This document shows, piece by piece, positions 23,757 to 34,257 of a stretch of DNA of 64,000 bases. Every line of letters starts with the position of its first letter. Position 1 is the stretch's first letter. The notes beneath the pieces are model-generated. The model saw nothing but the letters and a program-made list of their open reading frames with translations, did no database searches and was not told where the DNA came from. The position numbers and the translations under genes are program-made. The stretch is taken from positions 151,484,352 to 151,548,351 of the forward strand of contig OZ038381.1 of assembly GCA_964036045.1 (NCBI GenBank), in the 5' to 3' direction. Source of the stretch: Eutreptiella sp. 'Long Island Sound 2002'. Taxonomy: Eukaryota > Euglenozoa > Euglenophyceae > Eutreptiales > Eutreptiaceae.

Positions 23757-24418
23757 CCTTGGGCTATAAGGGCCGGGCTGCGTTACCGTCGCGGTTTGAC
23801 GCAGAGTATTGCTATGCACTTGGATTGACGGCCGGGGGCTTGAACTCAGCTGGTCTCACGTCCGTGAGGGCGTCCGTCACCAACCTGTTGCGTCCAGTGG
23901 AGGAATGGCACTGCGGCGGCACGCCGATCCCGTCCATGATGAATTTCGGGCGCCGCAAGGGGAAGTGAAAGGCTGTTATCAATCGCAAAGGCCTTGGTGC
24001 TGCTGGACGATGCCCCCTTCAAGGCCATCTCCGAGCGCCGTGAAGACTGGAAGTGCCAAGATTACTACCGGTGCCCCGGACCCCTGCAGTTCAGCACCGG
24101 AGATATGGACATCCCCCTGACCCTGAAGTATCAGCTCATCCCTGCCAGCGGCACCGACCCGGACCCTCATGTCCCTGCCAGCGCAGCCGAGCTGCAGTGC
24201 CAGCCTTTCGCCCCTCAAACGGCGTTCGGAAGCCACCTCCACCGTCCGACTCCTGATTTCTGTTTGTCTGCCTTGGAGAAGGAACGCCTTTCCTACACCC
24301 CGAGTCCGCCTGCCTGTCTGCGAGGCCCGGTGAAGATTGAGTCCATGGGTGAGAGTCAACGTGCACGCCCCAAGGACACCGTGATCATTCAGCAGAATTT
24401 CCCGAAGACCTACCCGAC
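23757..24418 (+). pseudogene. Pyrophosphate-dependent phosphofructokinase (PFP) fragment
   Basis: The first 70 codons read LGYKGRAALPSRFDAEYCYA, then SVTNLLRPVEEWHCGGTPIP and MMNFGRRKGK. This is the conserved C-terminal region of plant/algal PFP. TGA at 23966 and a one-base shift near 23985 lead to LVLLDDAPFKAISERREDW and YRCPGPLQFS, the PFP end. About 60 codons later comes LEKERLSYTPSPPACLRGP then QQNFPKTYPT, which looks like the start of a PFP polypeptide. Homology stops at about 24418. PFP catalyses reversible PPi-dependent phosphorylation of fructose 6-phosphate in the cytosol. The C-to-N order implies a tandem or fused PFP, or a rearranged copy. There is no intron in 660 bases, and A/C-rich element DNA lies on both sides. 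Confidence 0.7.
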
Positions 24419-25770
24419 CCACCAGCCCGAGCGGCACGCCCAAGCCCCCACAGCACGGACCCAGCGAGCCACCCACACCTAACCGCACCCCCGGACCACC
24501 AGCCCGCCACACTCCGGCCCGCACTCCGCACCACGACACAGCCCAGGCTGACCTCCACTGACCCACCGCGACACCACGCGAGACCACGGCACACCGCACC
24601 ACAGCGCGCCACAGTGCAACGCACCACAGCACGACGCGACGCGACGCGGCACAGAGCGGCACAGCACGACACAACTGACCCTAACCTGAGGGACTAACCG
24701 AAGCCAGCCACCGCACACCCTGGAAGGCGCCGCGCCACCACGCCACACACCAGCACCGCAGGCCACACACGGGGCCACAGCTCGCCAGGCGACATCGGTG
24801 GCGGACCACCCAGAAGATTACAGCCGGCACCGCAGAGGGGAAAGGACACGAACAACCCCAGCCCCCTAACCCAAAACCACAAGCAGCCGCCTGGCGCTGC
24901 CGCCCAGCCGGCAGAGCCAGGACCTAACCCAGCAAGAAGGGGCACCGAGCCCACCGTGTACATAGCCCACCCGACCCATGGGGCCGGAACGCGGCCACAC
25001 AGAACGCAACTGAAGACAGCAGCCCGGAAGACAACACTGAATGCAGGCCAGTGCGTGCGCCAGCCCAGGGAAGGCAGAGGGAGGAATAGGCAAGCCCCCC
25101 CCCCCCAAAAAAAAAGGAGGGGGGAGGGGGAAGAGGCACGAAAATAGCCCACAGCCGCCAAACCGCCCGCCAACACCACCACAGGCGGCCAAGCCCCCCC
25201 CCAGAAGGCACCGAAAAAAGGACCCCCACAGAGGCACAGGGGGACCACCCACCTAAAACCGGCAACACCAAGCCAGTAACAGCGGACCACGGGAAAAAGG
25301 GACACGGAAAAAAAAAAAAAAAGAGAGCCACCAGCCCAGCCCGAAAGAAAGGGGATGGAGGGACAGGGACCACAAAGCCCGGAAAAGAAAAAAAAAAAAA
25401 GAAAAGAAAAAACCAAAGCGCAAAAAACACACCCCGACAACCCAGCCAAGAAGGGCTGGGCACAGGCGAGACCCAGGCCCAGCACACACGCCCACACCGC
25501 ACGCCGGAACCCGAAACGGCGGGGGGCAAGTGGGGCGCCCACGAAACCACACACGTCCCAAAAGCAGGCCGAAACCGAAGCCCAACCACGAACACCACAA
25601 ACAGCCGACACTAGAGGGACAACACCACAAACCGTGCCCAAACACACCCACCCAAGACCCCAGCCCGGACTGGCGGGGTTAACAAAACCCGCACCCAACC
25701 GCCAACCGGACTCAAACACAAACGCCACACAACAGTAGGAAACCCAGTGCCCACAGCCCGGGCACTGAGG
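24419..25770. other. A/C-rich low-complexity DNA
   Basis: The plus strand is dominated by CACAGC, GCACGAC and CCCAC words, with homopolymers (C run then A run near 25089-25110; A-rich runs at ~25308 and ~25389). No domain is seen in any frame. It resembles a long untranslated segment of the surrounding insertion. Confidence 0.45.
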
Positions 25771-26217
25771 CAGCCCGTGCCATGCAGGTGACCCGGCCAA
25801 ACGAGATCCGGAGCCCGGGGGTAAGGCTGCATCCTAAGACCTGCGCTGCTTTGGGACTCGAGGCGGAGCGTGCGACACCCAAGCGCCTCGGAACCCTAGT
25901 ACCAAGAACGTGCATGCACGCCTTGGGAACGGGATACGCCAGGAAGTCCGGTGAACCCCTAGGGTTCCGCCCAAAGGAGGGGACGTGCGCAAGCACGGGG
26001 GCACACCCTCCCGGCGAGACAAGCATGTCACGCTGGCGGCGATCAGCCCTCCCGGCGTAGCCCGGGGCAGCTTTGTTGGGGGCCAACAGTCAGGTCTAGC
26101 GGGAAGTAAGCCGCCTCCCCTCTTCACGCGCGAAGCCTCTTCCTGTTCATCACAGGGGCGACGCCAGGGGGAACCATGGGGCGCCTCTCCACGACCGAGT
26201 GCACCTACCTACCTACC
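25771..26217. other. GC-rich end of insertion with ACCT tail
   Basis: There is no gene. The stretch ends with GTGCACCTACCTACCTACCT, a short tandem tail directly abutting the right 827-bp repeat. This is like the simple-repeat 3' ends of some LINEs. Confidence 0.4.
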
Positions 26218-27045
26218 TTATTCAAATACATTTCGCCAGCTGAGAAAACCTTGAATCTTTGGCGCGGGAGGGAGCGGCGCCTTTACGCTCCAGAAATCCC
26301 CAGAAATCCGACAATTTATCTGCTAACGGAAAGATTTTGGATGGCTAGGGGGTTGATTTACATCGTTCTTGATACCTGTGAGCAGTCAAATCCTTAAAAC
26401 ATCGAGCTGTCGAGCTAAAATCGCCCTGGCAAAGGTTCTGGAGGAAGTTAACGGAAGCACCGGCTCCCTCCGGAACTAGCGCACGCTGATGTTTAATGAC
26501 AGAACATTTTAATTTGAACAGAATACTGATTTGGCATACCTTATTTTATATTTTTTCATTATCTAAATGCTAATATGTACTCAAAGCCACTCAATCTGTC
26601 CCCCCGGAGTGGACAACAAACTTGGTCTCCTCCACTTTCACTCCCACCGGGGCCCTAACAAGGGTAGTATGGGTAACTATGACATATGAAGACAAGGGGA
26701 GCCTCAGACAATCTATTGTCAACTATTGAACACACGTATCCTAAGTTTGTATGGAAAAAACTACCTTCTTTCTAACTTTCATGTGGTGGTACAAGAACTG
26801 GTGCCTGGTACAACAACTGGCTTCTTTACCTTACTCAGTGTGTGCCAGGACAGGCTCTCGACTCCAGTAGAGCTCCAGCTACGGTGAATGTACTGATTCC
26901 CTCCCTCAATCGGGTTCGGCGCTCCAAACACCTACACATCCGCAGCTTTCGGAGCCCTGCTCCTGCCGTGGTTGTGCCCTGCAGTGCCATGCCTATGGTT
27001 ACCAGCGTGAACCAGATGGCCGCTTTTCAGGTTTGCAGCCAGCCA
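26218..27045 (+). repeat. 827-bp direct repeat, right copy
   Basis: This copy is nearly identical to 20572-21398. Unlike the left copy, it continues into unique sequence (AGCAAGTGAGTGCC) at its right end. The left copy instead has unique sequence before it. Together these show one original locus whose 827 bp became duplicated around the insertion. Confidence 0.92.
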
Positions 27046-27213
27046 GCAAGTGAGTGCCTTGTTGACCCGGTGTTGCACGGGATATGCCCTGATGTGATGA
27101 CCTTGGGGAGCCAACGAAGAGCGGTGGCTTTCTAGACCAGGGGGGAATGGCAAGCAAGGTGTTGAAGACAAGGTGTGCATACCCTCCTTGGGGACAAGCG
27201 TGCCAACCGTTAG
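27046..27213. other. Host flank between direct repeat and LTR element
   Basis: This is unique sequence with no gene. It ends in TTAG (27210-27213), which is the target-site duplication of the next element. Confidence 0.5.
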
Positions 27214-27566
27214 TGAAGCGGTAGCGGCAGGGTCTCCCTACCGCTACCCGCTGTGGCTCGCACGTGCGCTGAATAGCGCAATTTGTGACGTAAAATGGGA
27301 TCGTGAAGGCTACAGAGCAAAAACGAGGATTGATGTTTTTTATGTTAAAATAGCAGTTTTTTATAATAAATTTATGCTGTTGTACCCCATTGTGTAATTA
27401 TTCGCGAGATTTCACTGTTTTTCCGTGTTTTCACAGGCATCTATGTAGATTCGAAAGGCCTGTGGCTAACGCCTTAGAACAGTTTAAGCAACTTAAACCG
27501 ACCCACGAAATGTTCGATTCTTGCAGAAATTGCGGTGCTTTGCAAGGGGTCCACGAAAACGCTTCA
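27214..27566 (+). repeat. 5' LTR
   Basis: The LTR runs TGAAGCGGTAGC ... GAAAACGCTTCA with 7-bp inverted ends. It contains a strong hairpin near its start (GGTAGCGG ... CCGCTACC, ~27219-27250) and an AT-rich core with AATAAA at ~27366. TTAGAACAGTTT at 27474-27485 is complementary to the first bases after the LTR. Confidence 0.85.
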
Positions 27567-27578
27567 AAACTGTTCTAA
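27567..27578 (+). promoter_or_regulatory. Candidate self-priming primer binding site
   Basis: AAACTGTTCTAA begins at the first base after the 5' LTR. It is the exact 12-base reverse complement of TTAGAACAGTTT at 27474-27485 inside the LTR (and in the 3' LTR at ~30529). In Tf1/sushi-type elements the transcript 5' end folds back on such a site to prime cDNA synthesis. I see no match here to a familiar tRNA 3' end. Confidence 0.6.
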
Positions 27579-27798
27579 CAACCCTGAACAGGGACAGCCG
27601 CCGGCCGCAGCGCATCGCAGCGCCAAGGAGCGACGCTAACTCGCGCTGGAACCAGAAGGCGCTGGGCGCAGCGCCAGTCATCACCGCAACCTGGCCGTCA
27701 GCCGCAGCAAGAGGCCAGAGGAGAGGCAGCAAGTGCTTCCGCAGCGTCCCGGATGAGCAGCAGCGACAGCAGCGGCGTCAGGACGTGGGGACCGCAAA

Positions 27799-28575
27799 AT
27801 GGCGGCTACAACCTGGACAGCATGAGCGACGCGTCAGACTGGAGTCCCAGTCCAAGGCCAAGTGCGAGCCGCAGTCCCGCGTTCGAGCAACAGAGGTATG
27901 GCCCTTCCAGCCGTCAACCCTATGGCCGTGGGAATCAGCACGGCGGCAGCGCCAGCCGTCCCAAGAGCGGCAGTATCAGCCGCAATCCGGATTACCGTGA
28001 TGCCCATCCAGCCGTCGAAACAACTCTTCCGCAAGCCGGTCCATCGTCAAGCAGCGTGGGAGCGCCAACCAGCATCCTGGAGAACGCCGGAGCGCCAATC
28101 AGCGCTCCAGCGAAGACAAGGTCCAAGACGTGGTCACGCAGACCGTGGTCAAGCGTCGAGGGAGCGCCAACCTGCGCCCCAGAAAGCGCCGGAGTACCGA
28201 CCAGTGCCCCAACGTGGAGGAGAGTTCACCGGAGATCCACGCAACACCAGTCCCAGTCGGTTAAGCTCGGAGATTGCCATCCTACCAACCGAGACGGTGG
28301 AGTTGAAGGCCTGGGCCGCCGAGATGACAGCGTGGGCGAGGAATGCAGCAGCGGAGATCCGGACCCTGAAGTCAGAGCAGGAGAGTCTCCAAGAGCGAGT
28401 CCGCCGCCTGGAGAAGACGTCCAGGACGAGGTCCGCTACGGGCGAAGCGAAGAAAAGGGTGGAAGTCGTGGAGGACTTCCAAACGCCGAAAAAGACCACC
28501 ACAGCCAGCGGAGCGATCAACCAAGACAGTGGGACGCAGAGGCCGGGCAGTGGCAGCCGTCGTTGGAGACGGTGA
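27799..28575 (+). CDS. Gag-like coiled-coil protein of the LTR element
   Basis: ATG 27799 opens a 258-codon frame ending at TGA 28573, with one internal TGA at codon 9 (27823). The C-terminal half holds a convincing coiled coil (AAEIRTLKSEQESLQERVRR) followed by a basic segment. The middle is Arg/Gln/Pro-rich. An overlapping frame from ATG 27753 is also open to 28583 but is Ser/Pro low-complexity. No zinc knuckle is seen. A structural Gag-like role is inferred from its place between LTR and 3' sequence. The TGA may mean a later start or decay. Confidence 0.5.
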
Positions 28576-28583
28576 TAATTTAA

Positions 28584-30257
28584 AATTCCGTTTGTTGGAA
28601 CACCTGTGGGCAAGTCCAGTCTTTGTAAGGTTTTCGTGCAACCTATATTTTCGCTTTTTCAGTGTATTTTCCTGATATATGTGTACAAACTGAAATCGGC
28701 TATCTCAGCACTGTTTTGGACAGTGTTGGTATCAGTCAATCAGGAATTTCTGTAGTTTTACACTGATGGTGTTTTCACCATTTTCTGTGCTATAAAACTG
28801 AGTTTGGGTCGGCGACGGCCAGTCCTGAGATCGCGCGCGCCGATCCAGAAATTGTCGATTTCTGACGATTTTTAAGAGAATTCAATCAGTTGTATTGATA
28901 AGATTAATTCTATATCAGTTTTAGACATAAGCGGATGTTACGGCACTATCGCGACGCCGTTCCGTGCCAGTTTTTTTGGCGCAAGTATGCCATGTTCACG
29001 ATTTTTTATAAAATCGTAGGTAGCTCAGATCCTGAAGTTAAGTACACCAAATCACAGCCCATCAGTAGGGCTTTGCATGCATATGCTGATTTGGTTTCCA
29101 AACGCGTTGGTGCACCGGCACCACGCGTTGGGGGGAGACCCATGATCATGTTGTAAATATGCATTGTTTTGTTCATATTTCATTGTTATATGTCCCCCTT
29201 TGTTCATATCTTCTTAGGACATGAAAGGGACTGTTTCGAAATCACTCCCGTGATTTCGTCGAACACGTAGTATGTTTCCGTCGCCTTTTGTGGTTGCATT
29301 TGGGGTGCATTTTTGGGTTATTTGAAGGAAAACTTGGATAAGTTTCAAGGAAAACAAGTTCAAAGTCATTCATTTCCAGAAATGAAAAGAATTTCGAAAC
29401 GCCCTCAACGACGACGACGACGACGACGACGACGTTGAAGACGACGACCACGACGACGCAAACATCGTCGACGAGATCTATGGAGCAATTGGTAAACCCC
29501 AAACTCATGTTCAAGAAGGTCCTTGGTGCCTACACCATTTGAGGACCATTTGACTACTTTGAGCCCTATTACAAGGACATTGACGACCAAGGAGACCTTC
29601 AGCATCGCGCTGGGAGTGCGTAGCGCTGAAGAACAAGTTGCAGCGCGATTATCCCAATGGTGTCAGCGCGTGATATTTTTAAATTGATTACTCCAGTTGG
29701 GTGCCATGGACAAAGTGCCATGGACCTTTGGATGGTTCTCAAGATTGATTACTCCAGTTGGGTGCCATGGACAAGTGCCATGGACCCGTGGAGCAATTCA
29801 GTTGCGTGGTTAACAGTCTTGTCAGACCTGCCGTGGTGAGAGCCCAGTCTTGTCAGGCTCCACCAACCGGGTACATATGTGGGTCTTAAAACCCATGTAT
29901 ATATGGGGCAGATCAGCCCCTGGCACACGCACCCGCACTTGTACAGTACAGTGCACGGTGCCTGGGTAAGGCACGAACTGACACAGCAACATGAATTTGA
30001 TGCTGAGTTGCAGTGCTATGTGCGTTCCTGTCCTGTTGCTTGATTTTTGAAAGCATGGAGGTTTTCGGAAAACTGAAAACGGTTGGCAGGTTTTCAAAAA
30101 CAAACGGGGCAGGCCACCCAGGGGCTTTTTCTTAATCTTTTCCTAGTGTGGCAAAGCAGGTTTTTGCCTGAGGGTAGTATTGGTGCTCCCCACCGGACAC
30201 CTAGGAAGAGGCTACCTCCGGGGTTTGTTTTTCCCCTTGGGGGATAAACAAACCTTT
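28584..30257 (+). other. Non-coding interior of the LTR element
   Basis: This is AT-rich with no domain. It contains a GAC microsatellite (29409-29455) and an imperfect ~43-bp duplication. ATTGATTACTCCAGTTGGGT is at 29683 and again at 29744, each followed by GCCATGGAC words. Confidence 0.5.
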
Positions 30258-30268
30258 AAGTAGGGGGG
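30258..30268 (+). other. Polypurine tract of the LTR element
   Basis: AAGTAGGGGGG directly precedes the 3' LTR. Confidence 0.7.
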
Positions 30269-30621
30269 TGAAGCGGTAGCGGCAGGGTCTCCCTACCGCT
30301 ACCCACTGTGGCTCGCACGTGCGCTGAATAGCGCAATTTATGACGTGAAATGGGATCAGGAAGGCTACAGAGCAAAAACGAGGATTGCTGTTTTTTATGT
30401 TAAAATAGCAGTTTTTTATAATAAATTTATGCTGTTGTACCCCATTTTGTAATTATTCGCGAGATTTCACTGTTTTTCCGTGTTTTCACAGCCATCTATG
30501 TAGATTCGAAAGGCCTGTGGCTAACGCCTTAGAACAGTTTAAGCAACTTAAACCGACTCACGAAATGTTCGGTTCTTGCAGAAATTGCGGTGCTTTGCAA
30601 GGGGTCCACGAAAACGCTTCA
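30269..30621 (+). repeat. 3' LTR
   Basis: It has the same length (353 bp) as the 5' LTR and nearly the same sequence. It is followed by TTAG, the target-site duplication. Confidence 0.85.
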
Positions 30622-30625
30622 TTAG

Positions 30626-31795
30626 GACCCCTAACCGGTCCAGACCCATGGGGCACTACCCGTCTTGGCGATGTTACCATACCCCTAAGTCTGCTACGTA
30701 TGTCTGTGTGTGTCTTCTTCTCTCCCCGGCATAGCTACCATGAACGGCCCTTGCTGATGTCGGGCCGAAGGTCCTAGTACACCACACTCGCTAATGCCAG
30801 CACCAGCCTGCAAAGGTAGGGTCAGCGTAACCGCACTCAGCCACAACCAGGCCTGCTGACCCTAACCCCGACACCCTCTACTGGATGGCGTTGACAAAGA
30901 GTACTCAGGCCCTACTGGCCCCCCTGTGAAATGACAAGCGAACACAACGCAACTACCCCTTTATATGTAGACTCGGATGTCAGCAGTTCCCTGCGATCTG
31001 CCTAGCTCCTGTGGTACTCATTAGGCAGCGCTCCTCCTCCGACATGCCGTGCTGTTAGGTCTGGAGACTGTCTGAGATGTTTGGTACAGTGTCTGAGATA
31101 AGCCGCAGCGTTGATTCTTCGACATACCGGTTGTTTGGTGTTTCGGGCCCTGGATGCAGCAGGGCGGCTGTGAGGACGTTTGTTGTCCTTTGAGCTCGCC
31201 GTGCCCACAGTGATGTGGAGGTTCAGTCTCAGTGTTCCAATAATACTTCTTTTTTTTGCCTGGGCCCCTTTTTCTTCGGCAGTCTAGGTAGATGGAAGGG
31301 GTAAGGGGAAAGGCTGCGTCAATCCAGCCTGGGAACTCTGACATTCCTCTCCTGTGGACGAGTAGATTTTTTTTTTGGTTTTTCTGCACATGCACCCTAC
31401 GCACACTGTTCAGCACAGTGCACGGCAGCACGCAGTTCTGCTGCGTGGCTGCAAACTAAGCGAGGTGCAGCATCACAGCTTTCCCTAATTGTAATGCTCG
31501 TGCCTGTGCATTTTTTTGCAATTGCAGGATGTTGAGAAGCATGCAGAGGTTTCTCCTAGGCTGTACACTGGGTTACAAACGTTTGCAGGTTTTTCGGAAT
31601 TTTTTTGGTTCCTAAACATGGGCAACACATTACAAAACTTTCAGGACAGAGATTTGTTTTATGCACTGTTTTAAGTATTCATCGGCACGGTATGTTTTGA
31701 TTGCAGGCACGTTGGATGAACGCTTCGAGAAATTGATTTGTGCTCGACTTCTGAAGGCAAAACAAGGGCAACATTTTGAAAAATCTGCAGTACCA
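30626..31795. other. No gene recognised
   Basis: Mixed composition with only short frames. A frame at 31431-31021 on the minus strand has no recognisable domain. Confidence 0.4.
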
Positions 31796-32390
31796 GCCTG
31801 GAGCAGGCAAAATACGCCCAAAAATGCCAGATTTGAGGATTTTTGATATTTGTGGAGAACAATCGGGTAGGAGGACCCGCCTGTCCTATTTTGGGGGTGT
31901 ATACTTCAAAAAAAAGGTTTCTCCTGGTCTTTTTGGGTACAAAACCTAGTTTCATGGTTTTTTCGTGCCTATAGGCGAGTACACTGCTGTGCAGCACTGT
32001 TCTGCAATCCCACCCCAGAGCAGACAAAAATGCCCCAAATTCGCCGAATCCAGGGTCTTTGATGGTTTGGGAGAAAGGTCGGGTTGCAGGAACCCCCCCA
32101 TCCCTATTTCGGGGCCAGAGAATCCAAACAAACGGGGAATTTCTGGCAAAAATCATCTATGGGCAGGTACACTGGTGTGCAACACTATTCTGCAGGAGCA
32201 GCCCAGAGCAGGCAAAAATACCCCAAAATAGGCCAAATTTCAGGGTTTGTGACTTTTTTGGACGAATTCAGGTAGAAAGAACCCCCCCTCCCCTATTTCA
32301 GGGCCGTAAAAACCAAAAAAATAGGTTCTTATCTGCGAAAAATCTCTTTTTGCCAATTTCTTTTACCGAGGACGGGACAACGGGAGGAGG
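31796..32390. repeat. Three diverged tandem units of ~190-220 bp
   Basis: GAGCAGGCAAAA(A)T followed by CCCAAAA, an AGGGTTTGTGAC-like stretch and a CCTATTTCGGGGC-like end recur at 31801, 32018 and 32206 (spacing 217 and 188). GTACACTGSTGTGCARCACT precedes units two and three. The units are quite diverged. No gene is present. Confidence 0.6.
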
Positions 32391-32424
32391 GGATGCATGG
32401 GGTATACCACCGCCTCCTGAAGCT

Positions 32425-33711
32425 TCCAACCTCCTCAGTTCGGTTAGGCACAATAAATAGGTAGGCACCAGGAGATTGCTTCATGTTCTTACGCTGGGAC
32501 GGAGTCTTAGCATGGGTTTAAAGCTGTCCCTCCATGTTCTCAACGAGGTAGGAACGAAAGACGGGGTCGATACCTCTGTACGGTTTGATGAAAGCAGACA
32601 TGGGTTCCCAGGTTACCTCAGAAACTCCATCGCCCTCCCAAAGGGTGAGGAATTTCCAACCCTCTTTATATTCCTGGCGGGCTATACCTGCCACAACGTA
32701 GTATCCATCGAGTGCCATTTCTTTGGCAGTCATGTCCTCAAGTTCGTCAGCCTCTTCAGGTGAGGCTCCGTTCTGCAGGTCGATTTTCTCGACCTCTTTG
32801 TCGCTTCAGCGCCACTCATCCCAGGACAAGTCATTGGGGGAGTGGTAGTGCCTCAACTGTTTAGGATCACAGAGTAGTTCACCACCTAGACGTGGACTGC
32901 ACCTGACCTGAATCGTAGATCCATCTGTGCTGATGATAGCATAGGGCCCAAAATAAGGGACCTGTAGGCGGTTACGCGGCCAGGAGGGTAGTCATGAGTG
33001 GTGAACCAAAACAAGGTCGCCAACTATAAAACTGGCGGGTCGCCGTAGGCGATTTCGTCGGCTCGGTTCACGTTCACGGATGTGTCCCAGGTTAGTTCCA
33101 GCCTGGTTAGCCATATACTGCTTGTGTTCCAGCCTATCCCCAACGGGGCTCTTGAAGTCCTCAGGAAAGGGGGTGCTGAAGAACCAAGCAGGTCGTTCTC
33201 TATGGGACAGCTCGTGGGGGCTGAATCCTGTAGACGGGCTCATCTGAGAGTTCATGGTTAGCGCTGCCCATGGCAGTAGTCCTACCCAATCTTTGGTACG
33301 TTCCTGCTTCATCATGACTCTCCGGTTCTGTTCCACCACACGGTTCTGTCTCTCGCAAAGAGGGTTAGACGTGTGAGTATAGGGCACACCTGTGATCACC
33401 TGAATGTTGAGGGCGTTCAATACACGTTTTTACCATCCTGTGTCACTGCGGATGCGTACATCTTCACCAGAGTGCACCTGCTTAGGTGCTCCGCATGGTT
33501 CGAACCATTGTTGGACCAACATTTTTACAGTCTGCTCACCTGTAATGCCTTTCTGCAAGGAAACACACGGGTGACGCGTGACAGGCCACATGTGACCACT
33601 AGGCAGCTATCATAGCCACCAAAGCGAGGTAGGCCGTGGATGAAATCCACGTAGAGAAGAGACTTAGTACAATAGGGTATGGGTAGGCTGGAAATCAGTC
33701 CCCTATCCCTA
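32425..33711 (-). pseudogene. Gypsy B remnant, integrase core to chromodomain
   Basis: Reading right to left, the integrase core starts abruptly at 33711 with DRGLISSLPIPYC, LLYVDFIHGLPRFGGYDS (first Asp), VVTCGLSRVTRVFPC, then SGEDVRIRSDTGW (second Asp) and NPLCERQNRVVEQN (Glu). It continues to VGDLVLVHHS and a chromodomain (YKEGWKFLTLWEGDGVSEVT), with a stop at 32518. In-frame stops include TAA at ~33430 and TGA at two Arg-like positions (HHS*LPSW; DEWR*SDKE). RT and LTRs are absent. It is related to but clearly diverged from gypsy C. Confidence 0.75.
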
Positions 33712-33829
33712 CTATCGCTCTGCTTGCAGAAAGCTTTCTAGTGTTTTCAGCACTGTGCTTTTGATGTGCCTCTCCTGCTGCTTGCTGCTGGTGTAGGGTT
33801 ACTGTTGCTTGTTTTTTATGATGAAAATG

Positions 33830-34247
33830 TTTTATTGTTGAAATACAACCAATCCAGGATAACCCAAGCCAGAGATAAGCAAGTAGAAGATAAACAGGAT
33901 CAAAGCATGAAGGGCTGCAGTCACAAAGAGTTAGATAAAGAGGGCTTATCAACAATTGACCACAGCAATAAACATTCAATGCAACCCAGGATGAAATATT
34001 TTACATGTTGGAGAAAAACAGATTGAAAAACTGCCCCAAGGGCTCACACTCTTCCATAGTGCCATCTTCAGATGTGCACTATTTGTTTTTGGGTCCCATA
34101 GGTGCTGAGGTGGCATGGCTTGTGGCGCTGAGGTCACTATCATGTCACATGGGGTATTCCTACTTAGCTAGGCTGACTGGGAATTGAACCCAGGACCTCT
34201 CAAAAAGAGGTGCCCCAGCCCCCTAGGGTGCATACCACTAGGATAGC
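33830..34247 (-). repeat. tRNA-derived SINE candidate
   Basis: On the minus strand the first 81 bases (34247-34167) resemble a tRNA. There is a box A-like TATCCTAGTGGTATG, an anticodon arm ACCTC-TTTTTGA-GAGGT with anticodon TTT (Lys), and a T arm CTGGG-TTCAATT-CCCAG containing box B GGTTCAATTCC. The acceptor stem is mispaired and the variable loop is one base, so it is not a functional tRNA. An unrelated ~330-base body follows, ending near AACAATAAAACATTTTCATC. No second copy or clear target duplication is seen here. Confidence 0.5.
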
Positions 34248-34257
34248 TAAGAATTCA

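Larger units (their letters stand above)
21399..26217 (+). mobile_element. 4.8-kb insertion, LINE-like with captured host gene fragment
   Basis: The interval between the two 827-bp repeats carries an ORF1-like reading frame, a piece of PFP, about 1.35 kb of A/C-rich DNA and a GC-rich end terminating in (ACCT)3TTA. The short repeated tail and ORF1-like protein suggest a non-LTR element, but neither RT nor endonuclease is present. It is therefore a truncated or non-autonomous copy. It interrupts otherwise continuous sequence (20.5 kb joined to 27.05 kb). Confidence 0.55.
27214..30621 (+). mobile_element. Complete short LTR retrotransposon, non-autonomous
   Basis: Two 353-bp LTRs (27214-27566 and 30269-30621) begin TGAAGCG and end CGCTTCA and are nearly identical. 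The element is flanked by a 4-bp duplication TTAG (27210-27213 and 30622-30625). A polypurine tract AAGTAGGGGGG (30258-30268) precedes the 3' LTR. The 2.7-kb interior has one gag-like coiled-coil ORF and no protease, RT or integrase, so it must be mobilised in trans. It is a LARD/TRIM-like element. High LTR identity indicates recent insertion. Confidence 0.85.

Noticed and set aside
20572-27045. The 827-bp repeats as LTRs of one LTR retrotransposon
   Set aside because: They lack TG...CA ends, no primer site or polypurine tract is found, and each copy continues into different unique DNA on its outer side only as a duplicated target would.
34167-34247. Functional tRNA-Lys(TTT)
   Set aside because: The acceptor stem pairs in only about four positions and the variable loop is one base, so it is at best a tRNA-derived SINE head.
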